From positions 1 through 44,627 of the IMG/VR virus record IMGVR_UViG_3300036851_000117: 44,627 bases of DNA, one strand, 5' to 3'. The DNA comes from a virus. The notes under the pieces are model-generated. The model was not told where the DNA came from. It was given only the letters and a program-made list of their open reading frames with translations, and did not search any database. The translations under genes were made by a program, and so were the position numbers. This document shows positions 1 to 8,953 of this stretch, one piece after another; the first letter of the stretch is position 1, and each line of letters opens with the position of its first letter.

Positions 1-586
1 TGAACAAGCCTCCCGCTGCTGCAACGTTGGGGATCGTCAGAGTGCTCCACGTTGGGAGAGTACCACTCCAACGGACAAACTTACCTGTAGTCGCTGTCGC
101 AAGGCCCGTAAGGGTGTCTAACGCAGAAGCATAAACAATCTGACCAGCGCTAAACGTATTCGCAATGGTGAACGCACTATTCGCGGGAATCGTCCCATTC
201 GAACGAACGACAGTCCCAGAAGCGCCAATGGCTAGGCCCGTAATCGTATCCAGCGTGCTAGCGATGAGAATATCGCCAACAGCTGCAGTATTCGGCAGCT
301 TCAGCGTGGACCACAGCGGCGCAGTAGCGATTCCCCCAGAACGAAGATACGACCCAGCGGAAACCGACGGCAGAAGTGCGAAAGTCGGGTCATCGAGGTC
401 ATCCAAATCGATAAACAACAAATCCCCAACTTCGAAGTCGTCTCCAAACCCTAACCCCGTCCCACCTCGATTTACCCCCAGCGGAAACTTGGAGAACAAC
501 TTCTGAAACATGGAGTTGATCTCCTCCAGCCCTTTAGCTGTGAGGGGAAAATCCAAGTCGATAGGTTTGGTCCAGTTCGATGACAT
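1..586 (-). CDS. Tail fibre-like protein, truncated by the left edge of the window
   Basis: The N-terminal 195 residues of a protein running off the window. It starts MSSNWTKPIDL, has a Gly-rich stretch near residue 42, then tandem repeats of about 45 residues. Each repeat carries a pattern like (P/A)NT-x3-G-x-(I/L)-x-x-AS-x-(L)DT-(I/L)TGLA followed by a ...W/RSNGT... strand. Such hydrophobic beta repeats (time-dependent reading of 'asks whether values are ready') are typical of long phage tail-fibre and tail-spike proteins that reach for the host surface. The gene follows its upstream neighbour after a 10-base gap and is the last visible member of the minus-strand structural operon. The receptor-binding C-terminus is outside the window. 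Function is inferred from repeat style and position. Confidence 0.7.
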   Translation of the reverse strand, partial: MSSNWTKPIDLDFPLTAKGLEEINSMFQKLFSKFPLGVNRGGTGLGFGDDFEVGDLLFIDLDDLDDPTFALLPSVSAGSYLRSGGIATAPLWSTLKLPNTAAVGDILIASTLDTITGLAIGASGTVVRSNGTIPANSAFTIANTFSAGQIVYASALDTLTGLATATTGKFVRWSGTLPTWSTLTIPNVAAAGGLF

Positions 587-596
587 CAGCGTAGCG

Positions 597-2201
597 TTAG
601 CGTCGGCCTAACTCGTGGACTGGCGAAACTTCATACCCGTACAACTCGCACCCTTGGGACGCCGTCGTCTCCGTGATCTGCAAATTCAACATCCTGCCAG
701 GACCAAGGATACGGAACTTCTCACGTCCCTTACGTAAGTCTGGTGCAAGCGAGTACGTTGAAGTTGCGTCAAGGCCTCCTGTCTTCACCGCGATGGCCAT
801 ATTCCCAGCATTGGTCTCAATCTTCGAGATCAACGATAACCTTCCCCAGAGTTTCTCCATGTCTGGGGTAGCTGAGTTATGGAACGCTGAGATCAGGTCT
901 AGTGGGATATCGTGTACACCCTCGATGAACCCCGCCTGATTCTGTTGCCAGATGTGTCCTACGCTGGAGCCAATCACAGGAATCACGATCCCGTTGGCAT
1001 CGATGATCTCGCCTGCCATAGTGGGGGTAAACGCATCAGTCAGGTGTGGTCCCCACCATGTCTTACGGGCAATGTCATAGAACACCCAACGGTCGATATT
1101 CGTTGAACCTGCCGCAGCAAGATGGAGTTCATACCCATGATACCTGGAGTTGTACTTCGCAAATGCGTTGGGATACTGGGCACGATTAAAATACGTGTCC
1201 GAGGCAAACCAATTCCTGACCTTCACATCAGAGATAGAATCTACTCCATCCGCTCCCCACGTATAGACCCCATCACCGCCAAGAAAATAGCCCACGTTAT
1301 CAACAACCACAACGGAATCCGGTGCATAACAGCCACGCCCCTTCGAATCACGAACCTTCACCAGCTCAAACGTGTCAGGGTCGCTGCCCACCATCTTCCA
1401 GATAATGTTGCGCTTGCAGATACCCAGTTCGTCCCGTCGTGATATCAACCCTGTGATACCGTATTGATCAGCACGTACTGGCTCAATATTGTACGCTCCA
1501 GCGAATGGCCATGCGTAGATCAACCCAGATGCAGACCGTCGAATCGTATCAGGGTCTTTGTCACCAACACCCCACAGGAAGCCCTTCCACTCTGTGATAA
1601 GTGTCATGTACGTGCCAACCTGACTGCCAGGAGGATTCCCTAGCTCGTCAGGGGCTGGTGTTAATGAGAGATTCGAATCCGAGATATCATCCGCGTAACT
1701 CGTGACGATATTCCCTTCCAAGTCAGCCCATGGGAACACGATAGCTGAGCCACCCGTGACAGTCCGATACATCCCGCGTGCTGAGATGGTGTCAGGGGAA
1801 ATGCCTACACCTGATGCCAACAGCAACTGCGATGTAATAGTCGTCGCATTCGACAGCGGACTCATAGGGCTCTCTTGAAGTAGCGCATGAGTATCAGGGT
1901 CGTAAACCTTGAAGGTGTAGCGAACCTTATACGTCCCAGAGAGTGTACCGGAGCCAGTGCCACTTACGACCACAGGACTTGCAGGGGCCGTCAGACCTAG
2001 GGGTCGAATTGTCCCAATCCTGTCAACCCAGATACTGCGATTAGGCGCATTGACAATCACGACCTTCTCGTTCAGGATGGCCATGCGTGCTGGACGAGTG
2101 GTATCAATCGTGATACCGGTAGGTAACGTCAGCGCCGTCGCAACGCCTGCAGTCGTGATCTTGTAGACAGTGCCGCCTGCTACTGTGATGTAGTAAGCCA
2201 T
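597..2201 (-). CDS. Probable tail protein (beta-propeller-like)
   Basis: 534 residues, soluble, no signal peptide or transmembrane segment. It opens MAYYITVAGG and holds repeated short beta-strand/turn units, with Trp-rich segments such as EWKGFLWGVGDKD and RYHGYELHLAAAG that recall the blades of propeller-like tail proteins. It lies 6 bases from the preceding gene, which is also a beta-rich protein of similar size, and just before the tail fibre. I infer a tail-tip, nozzle or adhesin-support component. No catalytic motif was recognised. Confidence 0.6.
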   Translation of the reverse strand: MAYYITVAGGTVYKITTAGVATALTLPTGITIDTTRPARMAILNEKVVIVNAPNRSIWVDRIGTIRPLGLTAPASPVVVSGTGSGTLSGTYKVRYTFKVYDPDTHALLQESPMSPLSNATTITSQLLLASGVGISPDTISARGMYRTVTGGSAIVFPWADLEGNIVTSYADDISDSNLSLTPAPDELGNPPGSQVGTYMTLITEWKGFLWGVGDKDPDTIRRSASGLIYAWPFAGAYNIEPVRADQYGITGLISRRDELGICKRNIIWKMVGSDPDTFELVKVRDSKGRGCYAPDSVVVVDNVGYFLGGDGVYTWGADGVDSISDVKVRNWFASDTYFNRAQYPNAFAKYNSRYHGYELHLAAAGSTNIDRWVFYDIARKTWWGPHLTDAFTPTMAGEIIDANGIVIPVIGSSVGHIWQQNQAGFIEGVHDIPLDLISAFHNSATPDMEKLWGRLSLISKIETNAGNMAIAVKTGGLDATSTYSLAPDLRKGREKFRILGPGRMLNLQITETTASQGCELYGYEVSPVHELGRR

Positions 2202-2206
2202 AACTC

Positions 2207-3568
2207 CTACGCTACGACTTTCAGCGGCAGGATAGGTCCACGCAACTCATTAAAGCTATCAACTGTGCTCCACACTCCAGCTGACGTACGCTTCTTGATT
2301 ACACCTACGTTATCAGACCGTTTCAACATCCAGTAAATGCTGCCGTCAGTATCGAGGTATGGGATACCTGAAATGATGTGAGATGCATGATTTGCGGATA
2401 TATCAAAGTCTGTAACCCATGTCGTTCCATCTGTAGACGACAGAATACGAAGCAATGGCGCCGCCCCACTCACTGAATTATAAAACGAGAGAATCGTCAG
2501 ACCATCTGCCGTCACAATCAGCGGTCCCAATACCTGGCCAGCCCCTGCTCCATCCGTGCTCGTCACCGTCGTCCAAGCTCCAGTAGACGAAGTACGCTTT
2601 CGGATATCGGCAACCGCTGCAATCGAACTATGCGTCCCCATGTACAGGTTGCCAAGAAAATGTACCATGTTGATGCCGCCAATATCGATGGCCTTAAAGT
2701 TGGCGTCAGTGGTCCATGCAGGGTCACCAGGTCGAATCCAGCGAATCGCGATAGTCGATCCAGTGGATTCTCTATACGCAGGTCCTATCCAGATACGACC
2801 TTGGTAAACATATGGCGCAAAGATGACTTGGTCATTCAAGCTGGTCTCAGGCCCAAGTTGCTCAAGCGACCCTGTCACAGTGTCGTACAGCAGCAAGCTT
2901 GCATAAGTCTCAGCTGTAGAGGCATTCTCTCCAAACACCGCAATTAACAACTCAGTCTGAGAATATGGCACAATCGCGCTAATTCCTCTTGCAAGGGTTG
3001 GTGCGACATCGGGGGGAGGGGGAACTGTGAGAAGTTTCGTGGATGTCGTTCCATCCCAGACGTACAACGTGGGCGAAGTATCAGTCCCCGCTTCCGCATC
3101 TGTGTTGTAATCGTCGCCAGGAAAGTAGATCTTGTGGTTAACAGCCGCCCATGTGACCATTCCACGCAAACCCCCTGAGAATGTTGCGCCGGGAGCGCCA
3201 GCGCCGGGGTCATGGATGGCGGTTTGAGCCTTGTTAAGAGTCGCGGTGGTGATAGTCGTCCATGTCGTTCCATCAGCCGACGTGCGCCACGTGTTGGTGG
3301 TGGTATCATCGATGGGCGCATAAAACGTGCGTGTCACGGTAAACTCATCCGGGAAGGGCAGTGCAATTAATCCTCGCAATGCTCCCGCTAACGCAGTTGA
3401 GTTCAATTTCACCATAGCGTCACGACGACGAATCGCCCCGTCTGCGAGGGTGGGATCAGTCTGCCAGTTCTGCGCCTTGGTGAGTTCACCGTCTTCGAGA
3501 TGGATCGGAGACTTCGTGACATTCACGCCGTGATCCGCCATATCGTAAACGTCTAGATCTTTAGCCAT
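2207..3568 (-). CDS. Probable tail protein with repeated TDGTTW-type beta blades
   Basis: 453 residues. Several copies of a short TSADGTTWTT / SSTDGTTWVT-like unit occur (near residues 91-98 and 385), each starting a beta hairpin, as in BNR- or propeller-like surface proteins. The N-terminus (MAKDLDVYDMADHGVNVTKSP, residues 1-21) is a typical virion-protein start followed by a region handling an integrated 'DPTLADGAIRRRDA' stretch. It sits directly upstream of the second propeller-like protein, and the two may form one tail substructure. Role inferred from position and composition. Confidence 0.6.
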   Translation of the reverse strand: MAKDLDVYDMADHGVNVTKSPIHLEDGELTKAQNWQTDPTLADGAIRRRDAMVKLNSTALAGALRGLIALPFPDEFTVTRTFYAPIDDTTTNTWRTSADGTTWTTITTATLNKAQTAIHDPGAGAPGATFSGGLRGMVTWAAVNHKIYFPGDDYNTDAEAGTDTSPTLYVWDGTTSTKLLTVPPPPDVAPTLARGISAIVPYSQTELLIAVFGENASTAETYASLLLYDTVTGSLEQLGPETSLNDQVIFAPYVYQGRIWIGPAYRESTGSTIAIRWIRPGDPAWTTDANFKAIDIGGINMVHFLGNLYMGTHSSIAAVADIRKRTSSTGAWTTVTSTDGAGAGQVLGPLIVTADGLTILSFYNSVSGAAPLLRILSSTDGTTWVTDFDISANHASHIISGIPYLDTDGSIYWMLKRSDNVGVIKKRTSAGVWSTVDSFNELRGPILPLKVVA

Positions 3569-3574
3569 CCTGAC

Positions 3575-3832
3575 TCAGTGGGTCTTCATCCCAAAACTCA
3601 TCATCAGATCGTTCAATGCGTTAGCCACTTCCTTTCGGTTATGCTCGCGTTCCTCGAAGGATGACTCAACAGATTGCAGCGCGTACAGGGTTCGTTCCAG
3701 CGTCGTGAAGATAGCGGATAGCACATCAGCTGGAGTAGTGACATCCGCCACACATGCATGCTCTAACGCCACGTGCATGGCATGAACGAGTTGTTCAACA
3801 TGATATGCGTCAACTACATTGCGTTCAATCAT
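3575..3832 (-). CDS. Small helical protein of the virion operon, unknown function
   Basis: 85 residues, Glu/His-rich and predicted mostly alpha-helical (MIERNVVDAYHVEQL..., ...LERTLYALQSVESSFEERE...). It overlaps the stop of the upstream adaptor-like gene by 4 bases (ATGA), so translation is probably coupled. No family recognised. A small tail-assembly or chaperone role is possible but not shown. Confidence 0.6.
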   Translation of the reverse strand: MIERNVVDAYHVEQLVHAMHVALEHACVADVTTPADVLSAIFTTLERTLYALQSVESSFEEREHNRKEVANALNDLMMSFGMKTH

Positions 3833-4539
3833 CCCCAGTACTCCTCAAACATGGCATCCACGTATGTGGGCTCCTGGTACTGCCTCAGTCCTAAGCTCTG
3901 GAGTAAGTGCTGTTTCTCAGTTCCGTAGATCGTAATCCAGTTGGCATCCGGGGAACGGTCATCTTGCTCCTTAGCACGAGCGAATGCCACAGTCCATGCG
4001 ATCAACGCACCGTCCGCCTCACCAGGAATAGGAACGATACCCTGTGCGGTAAGAGTTGCCTGTGTAGGTACGTACGCAAAGCTGAGGTCAACTGCGCTCG
4101 TGATTTGTGGAGCAATCCTGACGCTTGGCGCACCAACTGGGCTCCCCTGACCAGTAATCGCATAATAGACAGTTGCACTCACTGGATCAATAGCCGCCAT
4201 GCTTCTAGCGGCTTGGAAGAATCGATGGTTGTAATCCAGTGGATCGAATTTGAGACCACGATTGGTGCTAGTCGCGGAGACATCACGGGGCTCGATGAGA
4301 TAGACCTTGTGTACATCAATCGGAACGCCTGACAGAGTTGCTGTGTTGGCGGCTAGCGAGACGTTAGTGTTGTCAATCGTGAGGAAATGCTCTTGTTTCA
4401 GATCAACGGTATCCCGCCAGAGGTCCTTGATACCTAGATTGATGATATCAATCAACTCAGCTGAGGACCAGTAGCCTACTGACTGCTCAATCAAATGGCG
4501 TCGAGCCTGAGTCTCGATTTCTGAGAGCTGTGTAGCCAA
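3829..4539 (-). CDS. Head-tail adaptor-like protein
   Basis: 236 residues. The N-terminal helical pattern (LSEIETQARRHLIEQSVGYWSSAELIDIIN, residues 5-34, then LWRDTV) resembles the adaptor proteins that sit under the portal ring of many podo- and siphoviruses (SU10-adaptor-like families): two helices, a W-S-x-A-E-L turn, and a beta-rich centre covering VPIDVHKVYLI. The C-terminus has a further helical hairpin (ANWITIYGTEKQHLLQSLGL). The assignment rests on this fold-like pattern and on its place among connector and tail genes. Confidence 0.6.
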   Translation of the reverse strand: MATQLSEIETQARRHLIEQSVGYWSSAELIDIINLGIKDLWRDTVDLKQEHFLTIDNTNVSLAANTATLSGVPIDVHKVYLIEPRDVSATSTNRGLKFDPLDYNHRFFQAARSMAAIDPVSATVYYAITGQGSPVGAPSVRIAPQITSAVDLSFAYVPTQATLTAQGIVPIPGEADGALIAWTVAFARAKEQDDRSPDANWITIYGTEKQHLLQSLGLRQYQEPTYVDAMFEEYWG

Positions 4540-4541
4540 TG

Positions 4542-4895
4542 TTATGTCCAGTAGAAGCGCATACCTGTGAGTGTCGCCCCAGCCGTGATTACAAACGTGG
4601 TGGTGCCAGTCGCCAGCGAGACTGTGAATGGGTCAGTCAGGTGCATGGCGATACCCGTGTCACCTGTGACACCCTTCAACGTGATGGTCACAACGTTAGA
4701 CGCGGGTGGCACACACGTACACGCGACAGGGGTTGATCCTCCTGTAGGCGGTGTAATGGTGTTTGCGCCAGAGACCAATGTTTTAATCTCTAGTGTACCT
4801 GGACTGACTGCGTTGGAGGCAGCGGAGATTGTCTCTGTCCCCACCACGTCTCCAGAATACACAATCGTGGTAACTCGTGTTGCAGTTGTTGCCAA
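4542..4895 (-). CDS. Small Thr/Val-rich virion protein
   Basis: 117 residues, very rich in Thr, Val, Ala and Gly, with almost no charged residues after the first 15, indicating an all-beta, Ig- or jelly-roll-like decoration or tail protein. A CTC pair lies near residues 59-61 (VACTCVPP). It is packed 3 bases from one neighbour and 2 from the other. No family recognised. Confidence 0.55.
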   Translation of the reverse strand: MATTATRVTTIVYSGDVVGTETISAASNAVSPGTLEIKTLVSGANTITPPTGGSTPVACTCVPPASNVVTITLKGVTGDTGIAMHLTDPFTVSLATGTTTFVITAGATLTGMRFYWT

Positions 4896-4898
4896 TTG

Positions 4899-6143
4899 TC
4901 ACCTTAATTCTGTGAAGTTGAAGCTTGCACGTGTGGCGGCAGTCCCACCGATTCCAGTCACAAGTAACGAGAGAATCCCAATCGCCGTGTGTGCCCCCGC
5001 ACGGTTCAATGTCAATGGATGATGTAAGTTGATGGAGATGCTTTGACTCCCACTTGAGTCCTTTGTATTAGGCTGCATATATCCAGACTGCAGCACGACT
5101 CCACCAGTGAGCGAGGAAAATACCCCACCAGTACTGATTTCAGTGCCAGAAAACTGTGTATTCACATCCGTCCATGTTGGAGCAACGCTGAAGTTTGCCC
5201 CAGCGACGAGTTCCCAGTAGATAGGATTTGGGCTATCCACAAAGATCTCTAATGACCGCGTGACATACGACTCACGATTCACAATCCCATTAAACAGGAG
5301 TTTAGGACGAACTGACAGAAGATGGGTACGGGCTCCATTCGCAGCCGTCACAGTTCGTTCCGGAGTGGAGAACGTGAACCCACGTTCCTTCAGCAGTCCG
5401 CCTTCCGAAATGATGAGCCCACCTTTGAAGAATGCCTCGCTGGGTGCTACTGTTCCAGTCGCAGTCAGCAACGCATGGAGTGGGAGAGTAGCCGTTTGCA
5501 TATACGGCGTGGTGACCCGGTTGGCATGGAGAAACTCATGCGCGTAGACCACTTTCCCATCCAGGTTGAACCCCATCCTGACACGTCCCATGCCCTGGAA
5601 TTCAAGATCCATCGTGATAATGAATACCTTCGTGGTATCTAGCACGATCCCGGGTGCTCCAGTACCGTCAAGCTTGTCCAGGTTCCATGAGGCTTGGGGA
5701 ACCACTTGATCGACTACGCTGCCGGATGTGGACGTTCGGATCACGAATGCCACACCGCTAGCTCCGTTCTGCCGGTACATGATGCCATTCGCGGAGTCAA
5801 AGTAGCCGAAATCAACAATGGCTCCTGCAACGCCTGTGCTGAATTTACCGGCTACTTCGACACGTTGGCTGCGGCCTGGTTGATACGTCCAATACACGTA
5901 GGATTGGGAGAATGAGGTACCAGTGCCAGCGTTGGCAGCCAACCGCGCCATCCTCAGATTTGTATCATGCGCTGGTGCAATACCAGCTCCAGTCGCCCCC
6001 GTCTCCATCTCCAGAGGTTCAGTATCATACTGCCCCAGGACTGACACCAGCGTTTCCGGATTAGATACCCGGATATGCCCGAAGGCATCAACGCCAGGGA
6101 AGTCCTTGTACTGAATTGCAAGATCTTCTTGCCATTGGCCCAT
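4899..6143 (-). CDS. Conserved phage structural protein
   Basis: 414 residues. The signature runs FGHIRVSNPETL (about 21-32), then YQPGRSQRVEVAGKF, FGYFDSANGIMYRQNGA, the WNLDKLDGTG motif and the GRVRMGFNLDGK / HEFLHANRV segments. I recognise this order from a widespread virion-associated protein family in environmental tailed phages, usually labelled only 'structural protein'. The N-terminal half looks lectin-like (beta sandwich). It belongs to the tail/decoration group next to the LamG protein. The exact role is unknown. Confidence 0.65.
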   Translation of the reverse strand: MGQWQEDLAIQYKDFPGVDAFGHIRVSNPETLVSVLGQYDTEPLEMETGATGAGIAPAHDTNLRMARLAANAGTGTSFSQSYVYWTYQPGRSQRVEVAGKFSTGVAGAIVDFGYFDSANGIMYRQNGASGVAFVIRTSTSGSVVDQVVPQASWNLDKLDGTGAPGIVLDTTKVFIITMDLEFQGMGRVRMGFNLDGKVVYAHEFLHANRVTTPYMQTATLPLHALLTATGTVAPSEAFFKGGLIISEGGLLKERGFTFSTPERTVTAANGARTHLLSVRPKLLFNGIVNRESYVTRSLEIFVDSPNPIYWELVAGANFSVAPTWTDVNTQFSGTEISTGGVFSSLTGGVVLQSGYMQPNTKDSSGSQSISINLHHPLTLNRAGAHTAIGILSLLVTGIGGTAATRASFNFTELR

Positions 6144-6152
6144 AGTAGTATC

Positions 6153-7187
6153 CTATAACCTAGCTTTGTAATGTTCCCGGATTTGAGCTAGCGTCAACAC
6201 CGTAGAGTAGAGAGCTACTTCGTCAATGTAGCCATTGAAAGACGTAGCGAATGCGTCTCCAATAGTCAACGCTGCTGTAGCTGCCACGGTCGATGCAGAT
6301 GTCCCTTGAGAACGTAAAACACCATCGACGTAAAGTTTGACGCCGTTGGCCGCTGTGGTGCCGTCCCAGGTCCCGACGATATGGTGATATGTCGTCGTAT
6401 CCGTTATTGCAAAACTGATATTAGTAGACCCCGCATAGAAAAATATTGTTGCGCCAACGTGCCATGTAATAGATCCTGCTTCGTTGCGCCCAACTATGCC
6501 TGCATCACTACTGGATCCCACGCGCTTAGCCCATGCTTCAACGGAAAATGGACCGGCGGTAACTTGTAGCTCTGCGGCAGCATTGGTGACAACGTCATCG
6601 ACGCCATCAAATAACACTGCAGTGTTACCGTCACTAAGTGCTCCAACTTCTCCCAAAGATGGAGTGCCCACATACGTGCCATTGAGGGGGGTTGCTGTAC
6701 TATCAACTGCAACTGTTCCGCTGGCTTCACCCAACCGCCAATACCCAACTGCTCCGTCAGCAATGACTTGTTCTGAGTAACTGAGGGGTGCTGTCCATGC
6801 TGCTGCGCTGGAAGCTTGAGGTTGATAGTACCCCTCGATATGCGCCACAGCTACACCAGCCCCAGAGTGACTCACATCCAGATTGGCTCCAGCTTTAAGC
6901 GGACGCCCAGTGGGGCCAAAGTCCCAAAGAACGGTTGAGAGGACTCCTGCCCCAGCTGCTGCATCTGTGTGAGCAGCTACTGGACTTGACCCATCTCCAT
7001 CATCATCAAACAGGTATCGGTCCCCAGACACGTGGGTGGTGATACTCAATGTGATCCGTTGGATATACGTTAGAGAACCAGATAGCCCAGCTACGGCATT
7101 GGAATAGCCCGGTGTGCCAACCAGAATTGTGACATCAATAGGCGTATGCCCATGATAGCGTTGCCAATACGTGAGATCTCCAGGCAT
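6153..7187 (-). CDS. Virion protein: duplicated beta domain fused to a LamG/concanavalin-like domain
   Basis: 344 residues in two parts. Residues 1-125 are a beta domain ending VLWDFGPTGRPLKAGANLDV and VAVAHIEGY, nearly the same as the whole protein encoded just upstream at 7200-7601. Residues about 140-344 form a LamG_3-type (laminin G-like, concanavalin) domain, with VGYWRLGE, NTAVLFDGVDD, FSVEAWAK, HHIVGTWDG, VKLYVDG and GYIDEVALYS in the usual order. LamG domains bind sugars or proteins, so this is probably a carbohydrate-binding decoration or tail component. The fusion probably arose by duplication of the neighbour followed by domain gain. Confidence 0.75.
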   Translation of the reverse strand: MPGDLTYWQRYHGHTPIDVTILVGTPGYSNAVAGLSGSLTYIQRITLSITTHVSGDRYLFDDDGDGSSPVAAHTDAAAGAGVLSTVLWDFGPTGRPLKAGANLDVSHSGAGVAVAHIEGYYQPQASSAAAWTAPLSYSEQVIADGAVGYWRLGEASGTVAVDSTATPLNGTYVGTPSLGEVGALSDGNTAVLFDGVDDVVTNAAAELQVTAGPFSVEAWAKRVGSSSDAGIVGRNEAGSITWHVGATIFFYAGSTNISFAITDTTTYHHIVGTWDGTTAANGVKLYVDGVLRSQGTSASTVAATAALTIGDAFATSFNGYIDEVALYSTVLTLAQIREHYKARL

Positions 7188-7199
7188 GCAGGTCTTCCG

Positions 7200-7601
7200 T
7201 TAGTTCGTAGATGCGACAGCCACTGGACCAACCAGACGCTCGTACCCTTCGATATGGGCAACAGCTACACCAGTGGAGCTGTGGGATACGTCCAGGTTGG
7301 CACCTTTGGTGAGAGGGCGGCCAGTCGGACCAAAGTCCCATACCACAACGGAGAGCACCCCAGATCCAGCAGCGGCGTCAGTATGTACGGCGATAGCTGG
7401 ACCCGCGCCATCATCATCGAATGTATACACATCTGCTGCGTGAGTGGTGAGACTCAGCGTGATCTTCTGGATGTAGATTTGGTGGTCTGCTGACTTAGGG
7501 GTGAGCACATCAGCGTACGATGCTGTGCCAGTGAGGATATCCACGTCTGCAATCTTGCGAGTGAACTGCAGTTGCCAATGGAGGTAGTCGCCTGCGGCCA
7601 T
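7200..7601 (-). CDS. Small virion protein, paralogue of the N-terminal domain of its neighbour
   Basis: 133 residues. The central part (YIQKITLSLTTHAADVYTFD, then VLSVVVWDFGPTGRP and GANLDVSHSSTGVAVAHIEGY) matches the first 125 residues of the LamG-containing protein encoded at 6153-7187 almost residue for residue, so the two are tandem duplicates. It was probably a stand-alone structural subunit before the other copy acquired its LamG domain. Start at 7601 follows an AAAGGATCC ribosome site. Confidence 0.7.
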   Translation of the reverse strand: MAAGDYLHWQLQFTRKIADVDILTGTASYADVLTPKSADHQIYIQKITLSLTTHAADVYTFDDDGAGPAIAVHTDAAAGSGVLSVVVWDFGPTGRPLTKGANLDVSHSSTGVAVAHIEGYERLVGPVAVASTN

Positions 7602-7620
7602 GGTAGGATCCTTTGAAATA

Positions 7621-7643
7621 TAGAGGACGCAAACCGCCCTCTA
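7621..7643 (-). terminator. Hairpin at the end of a small coiled-coil gene
   Basis: A 9-base-pair stem (TAGAGGACG / CGCCCTCTA with one G-U pair in the RNA) and a 5-base loop that overlaps the stop codon of the gene at 7641. No T-run follows on the minus strand, so it is more likely a processing, attenuation or mRNA-stability element than a full rho-independent terminator. Confidence 0.4.
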
Positions 7644-7796
7644 GCCTTCTGGAGTGGGTTCTTTCGAGTCTTCTGCGATCCAGTACTCTAAATCAGCAAT
7701 AGCGCCAGTCGTGGCGATGTACTGTTCTTTCAATTGGGTAAGTTGTGCTTTCAACTCAGCGAGACGGGTTTCGAGACGTTCTTTCGAGACGGGCAT
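7641..7796 (-). CDS. 51-residue coiled-coil protein
   Basis: Starts MPVSKERLETRLAELKAQL and continues as one long amphipathic helix with leucines in heptad spacing (LETRLAELKAQLTQLKEQ), then an acidic tail. The ATG overlaps the stop of the upstream gene by one base (TAATG). The protein resembles small phage proteins sometimes placed beside tail-fibre chaperones, but no function is assigned. Confidence 0.65.
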   Translation of the reverse strand: MPVSKERLETRLAELKAQLTQLKEQYIATTGAIADLEYWIAEDSKEPTPEG

Positions 7797-8101
7797 TACG
7801 ACTTCTCCTGTACGGCAACATCGGGGGCGTCTAGAACTCGTTTGATGAACTCAACGACCGAACGACCATGAGGTTTTAAGTCAGAAGCACCGAGTCCAGT
7901 GACTAGCTTGTTCCACTCTACGTCTTCCAAGAGAATGCTTTCATCTGGATGCTTCTCTATTTTCGTGGCTAGTTCGTCTCGACGGATAACCTCTCGGCCA
8001 TCCAACTTCTCTTCATTGAACAAGATTGAAACGAGGGAAGAGCGCACGTCAAACGTGCGCCCCTCTCCCACTTCATACGCGGTGAGAACAATCTTACGCA
8101 T
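7796..8101 (-). CDS. Small virion-operon protein, unknown function
   Basis: 101 residues, soluble, mixed alpha/beta (MRKIVLTAYEVGEGRTFDVR; ...HPDESILLEDVEWNKLVTGL). Many tailed phages carry a protein of this general size and charge near tail genes, but no named family is recognised. It is coupled by TAATG to the coiled-coil gene downstream. Confidence 0.6.
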   Translation of the reverse strand: MRKIVLTAYEVGEGRTFDVRSSLVSILFNEEKLDGREVIRRDELATKIEKHPDESILLEDVEWNKLVTGLGASDLKPHGRSVVEFIKRVLDAPDVAVQEKS

Positions 8102-8148
8102 ACGATTCCCTTCCGTGGAATTAAAGCTTAAAGCTATAGCTATCCGGA

Positions 8149-8892
8149 TTACGAAGGTGTACCAGATGTGAGGGTGATGTATCGCTTGTTACCGTTGATC
8201 AACACACCAATGACCCCAGACGCAGTGGCCGAAGTCTGTGTGTCGTGCCATGCGACAGTGGCACCAGTGCCAACCGTGGAGGTCAGCTCGAACAGCGCAT
8301 CGTAAGTCTTTGAACCAGTTTGAACCTCAGGCTTCTCAACTCGGAAGGCCGAAACCTTACCTGTGATTGTACCACTGGAGAACGCCATCCTCACCCGAAG
8401 AGCGGAGACGTTACCAGTGATAGCACGAGTCCCAGCGTCGTCGGTCGTCAGTTCAATCTGCAACCCACGAACGTCACCAGCGATAGTGCCTGCGGCTGTT
8501 CCACGCAAGAATACGTCGATGTGTCCGCCAATGATTGAGCCAGAGCTTGACAGTGCAATACCGTCACTGATCTGAGCCGAGATCTGGCAACCGTAGACGC
8601 TCTGAGTACCGGCTATTTCAGTACGAGGCTTTGACTGAAAACCGATCAAATCCCCAGATGCAGTTACTGTGTCAGTCTGGCTGTTGAGACGAATCGTCTT
8701 TGAGAGGTTCTGGGTGTTAATCCCGAAGTTCTGAATGACGGGCGGATCTGCTGAACTCCTGCCGTTGTACAGAACACCGCTCACGGCGCCGATAGCCATG
8801 GTGTTTGGCTTATCTGGTGACGCAGAGTTGAACTTGATGAGAGCGTTTGCAGTGGTGTCTGCAACGTACTCGTGAATGTAATGTGTTGCCAT
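8149..8892 (-). CDS. Beta-repeat structural protein
   Basis: 247 residues built of repeated G-x-(I/V)-x-G-x-(I/V)-x-x-(F/L)-x-(V/I) strands (for example SIIGGHIDVFLRG, DVRGLQIELTTD, NVSALRVRMAFSSG, KVSAFRVEKPE), which suggests a beta-helix or stacked-strand fold. The last 20 residues contain VLINGNKRYITLTSG, a tail-like ending seen in some fibre-associated proteins. It is probably a capsid-decoration or tail protein. Confidence 0.6.
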   Translation of the reverse strand: MATHYIHEYVADTTANALIKFNSASPDKPNTMAIGAVSGVLYNGRSSADPPVIQNFGINTQNLSKTIRLNSQTDTVTASGDLIGFQSKPRTEIAGTQSVYGCQISAQISDGIALSSSGSIIGGHIDVFLRGTAAGTIAGDVRGLQIELTTDDAGTRAITGNVSALRVRMAFSSGTITGKVSAFRVEKPEVQTGSKTYDALFELTSTVGTGATVAWHDTQTSATASGVIGVLINGNKRYITLTSGTPS

Positions 8893-8903
8893 TGGGGTCC
8901 TTT

Positions 8904-8936
8904 GGAAAGGGAGGATAGGCCCCAGCCGTCCTCCCC
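8904..8936 (-). other. Intergenic hairpin between structural genes
   Basis: GGGAGGA at 8909-8915 pairs with TCCTCCC at 8929-8935, with flanking TTGG/CCAA able to extend it. On the minus strand the 3' arm is followed by TTTCC rather than a T-run. It lies between the genes starting at 9445 and 8892 and could attenuate or stabilise the transcript. Confidence 0.4.
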
Positions 8937-8953
8937 AAATGTTAAGCTAGTGA

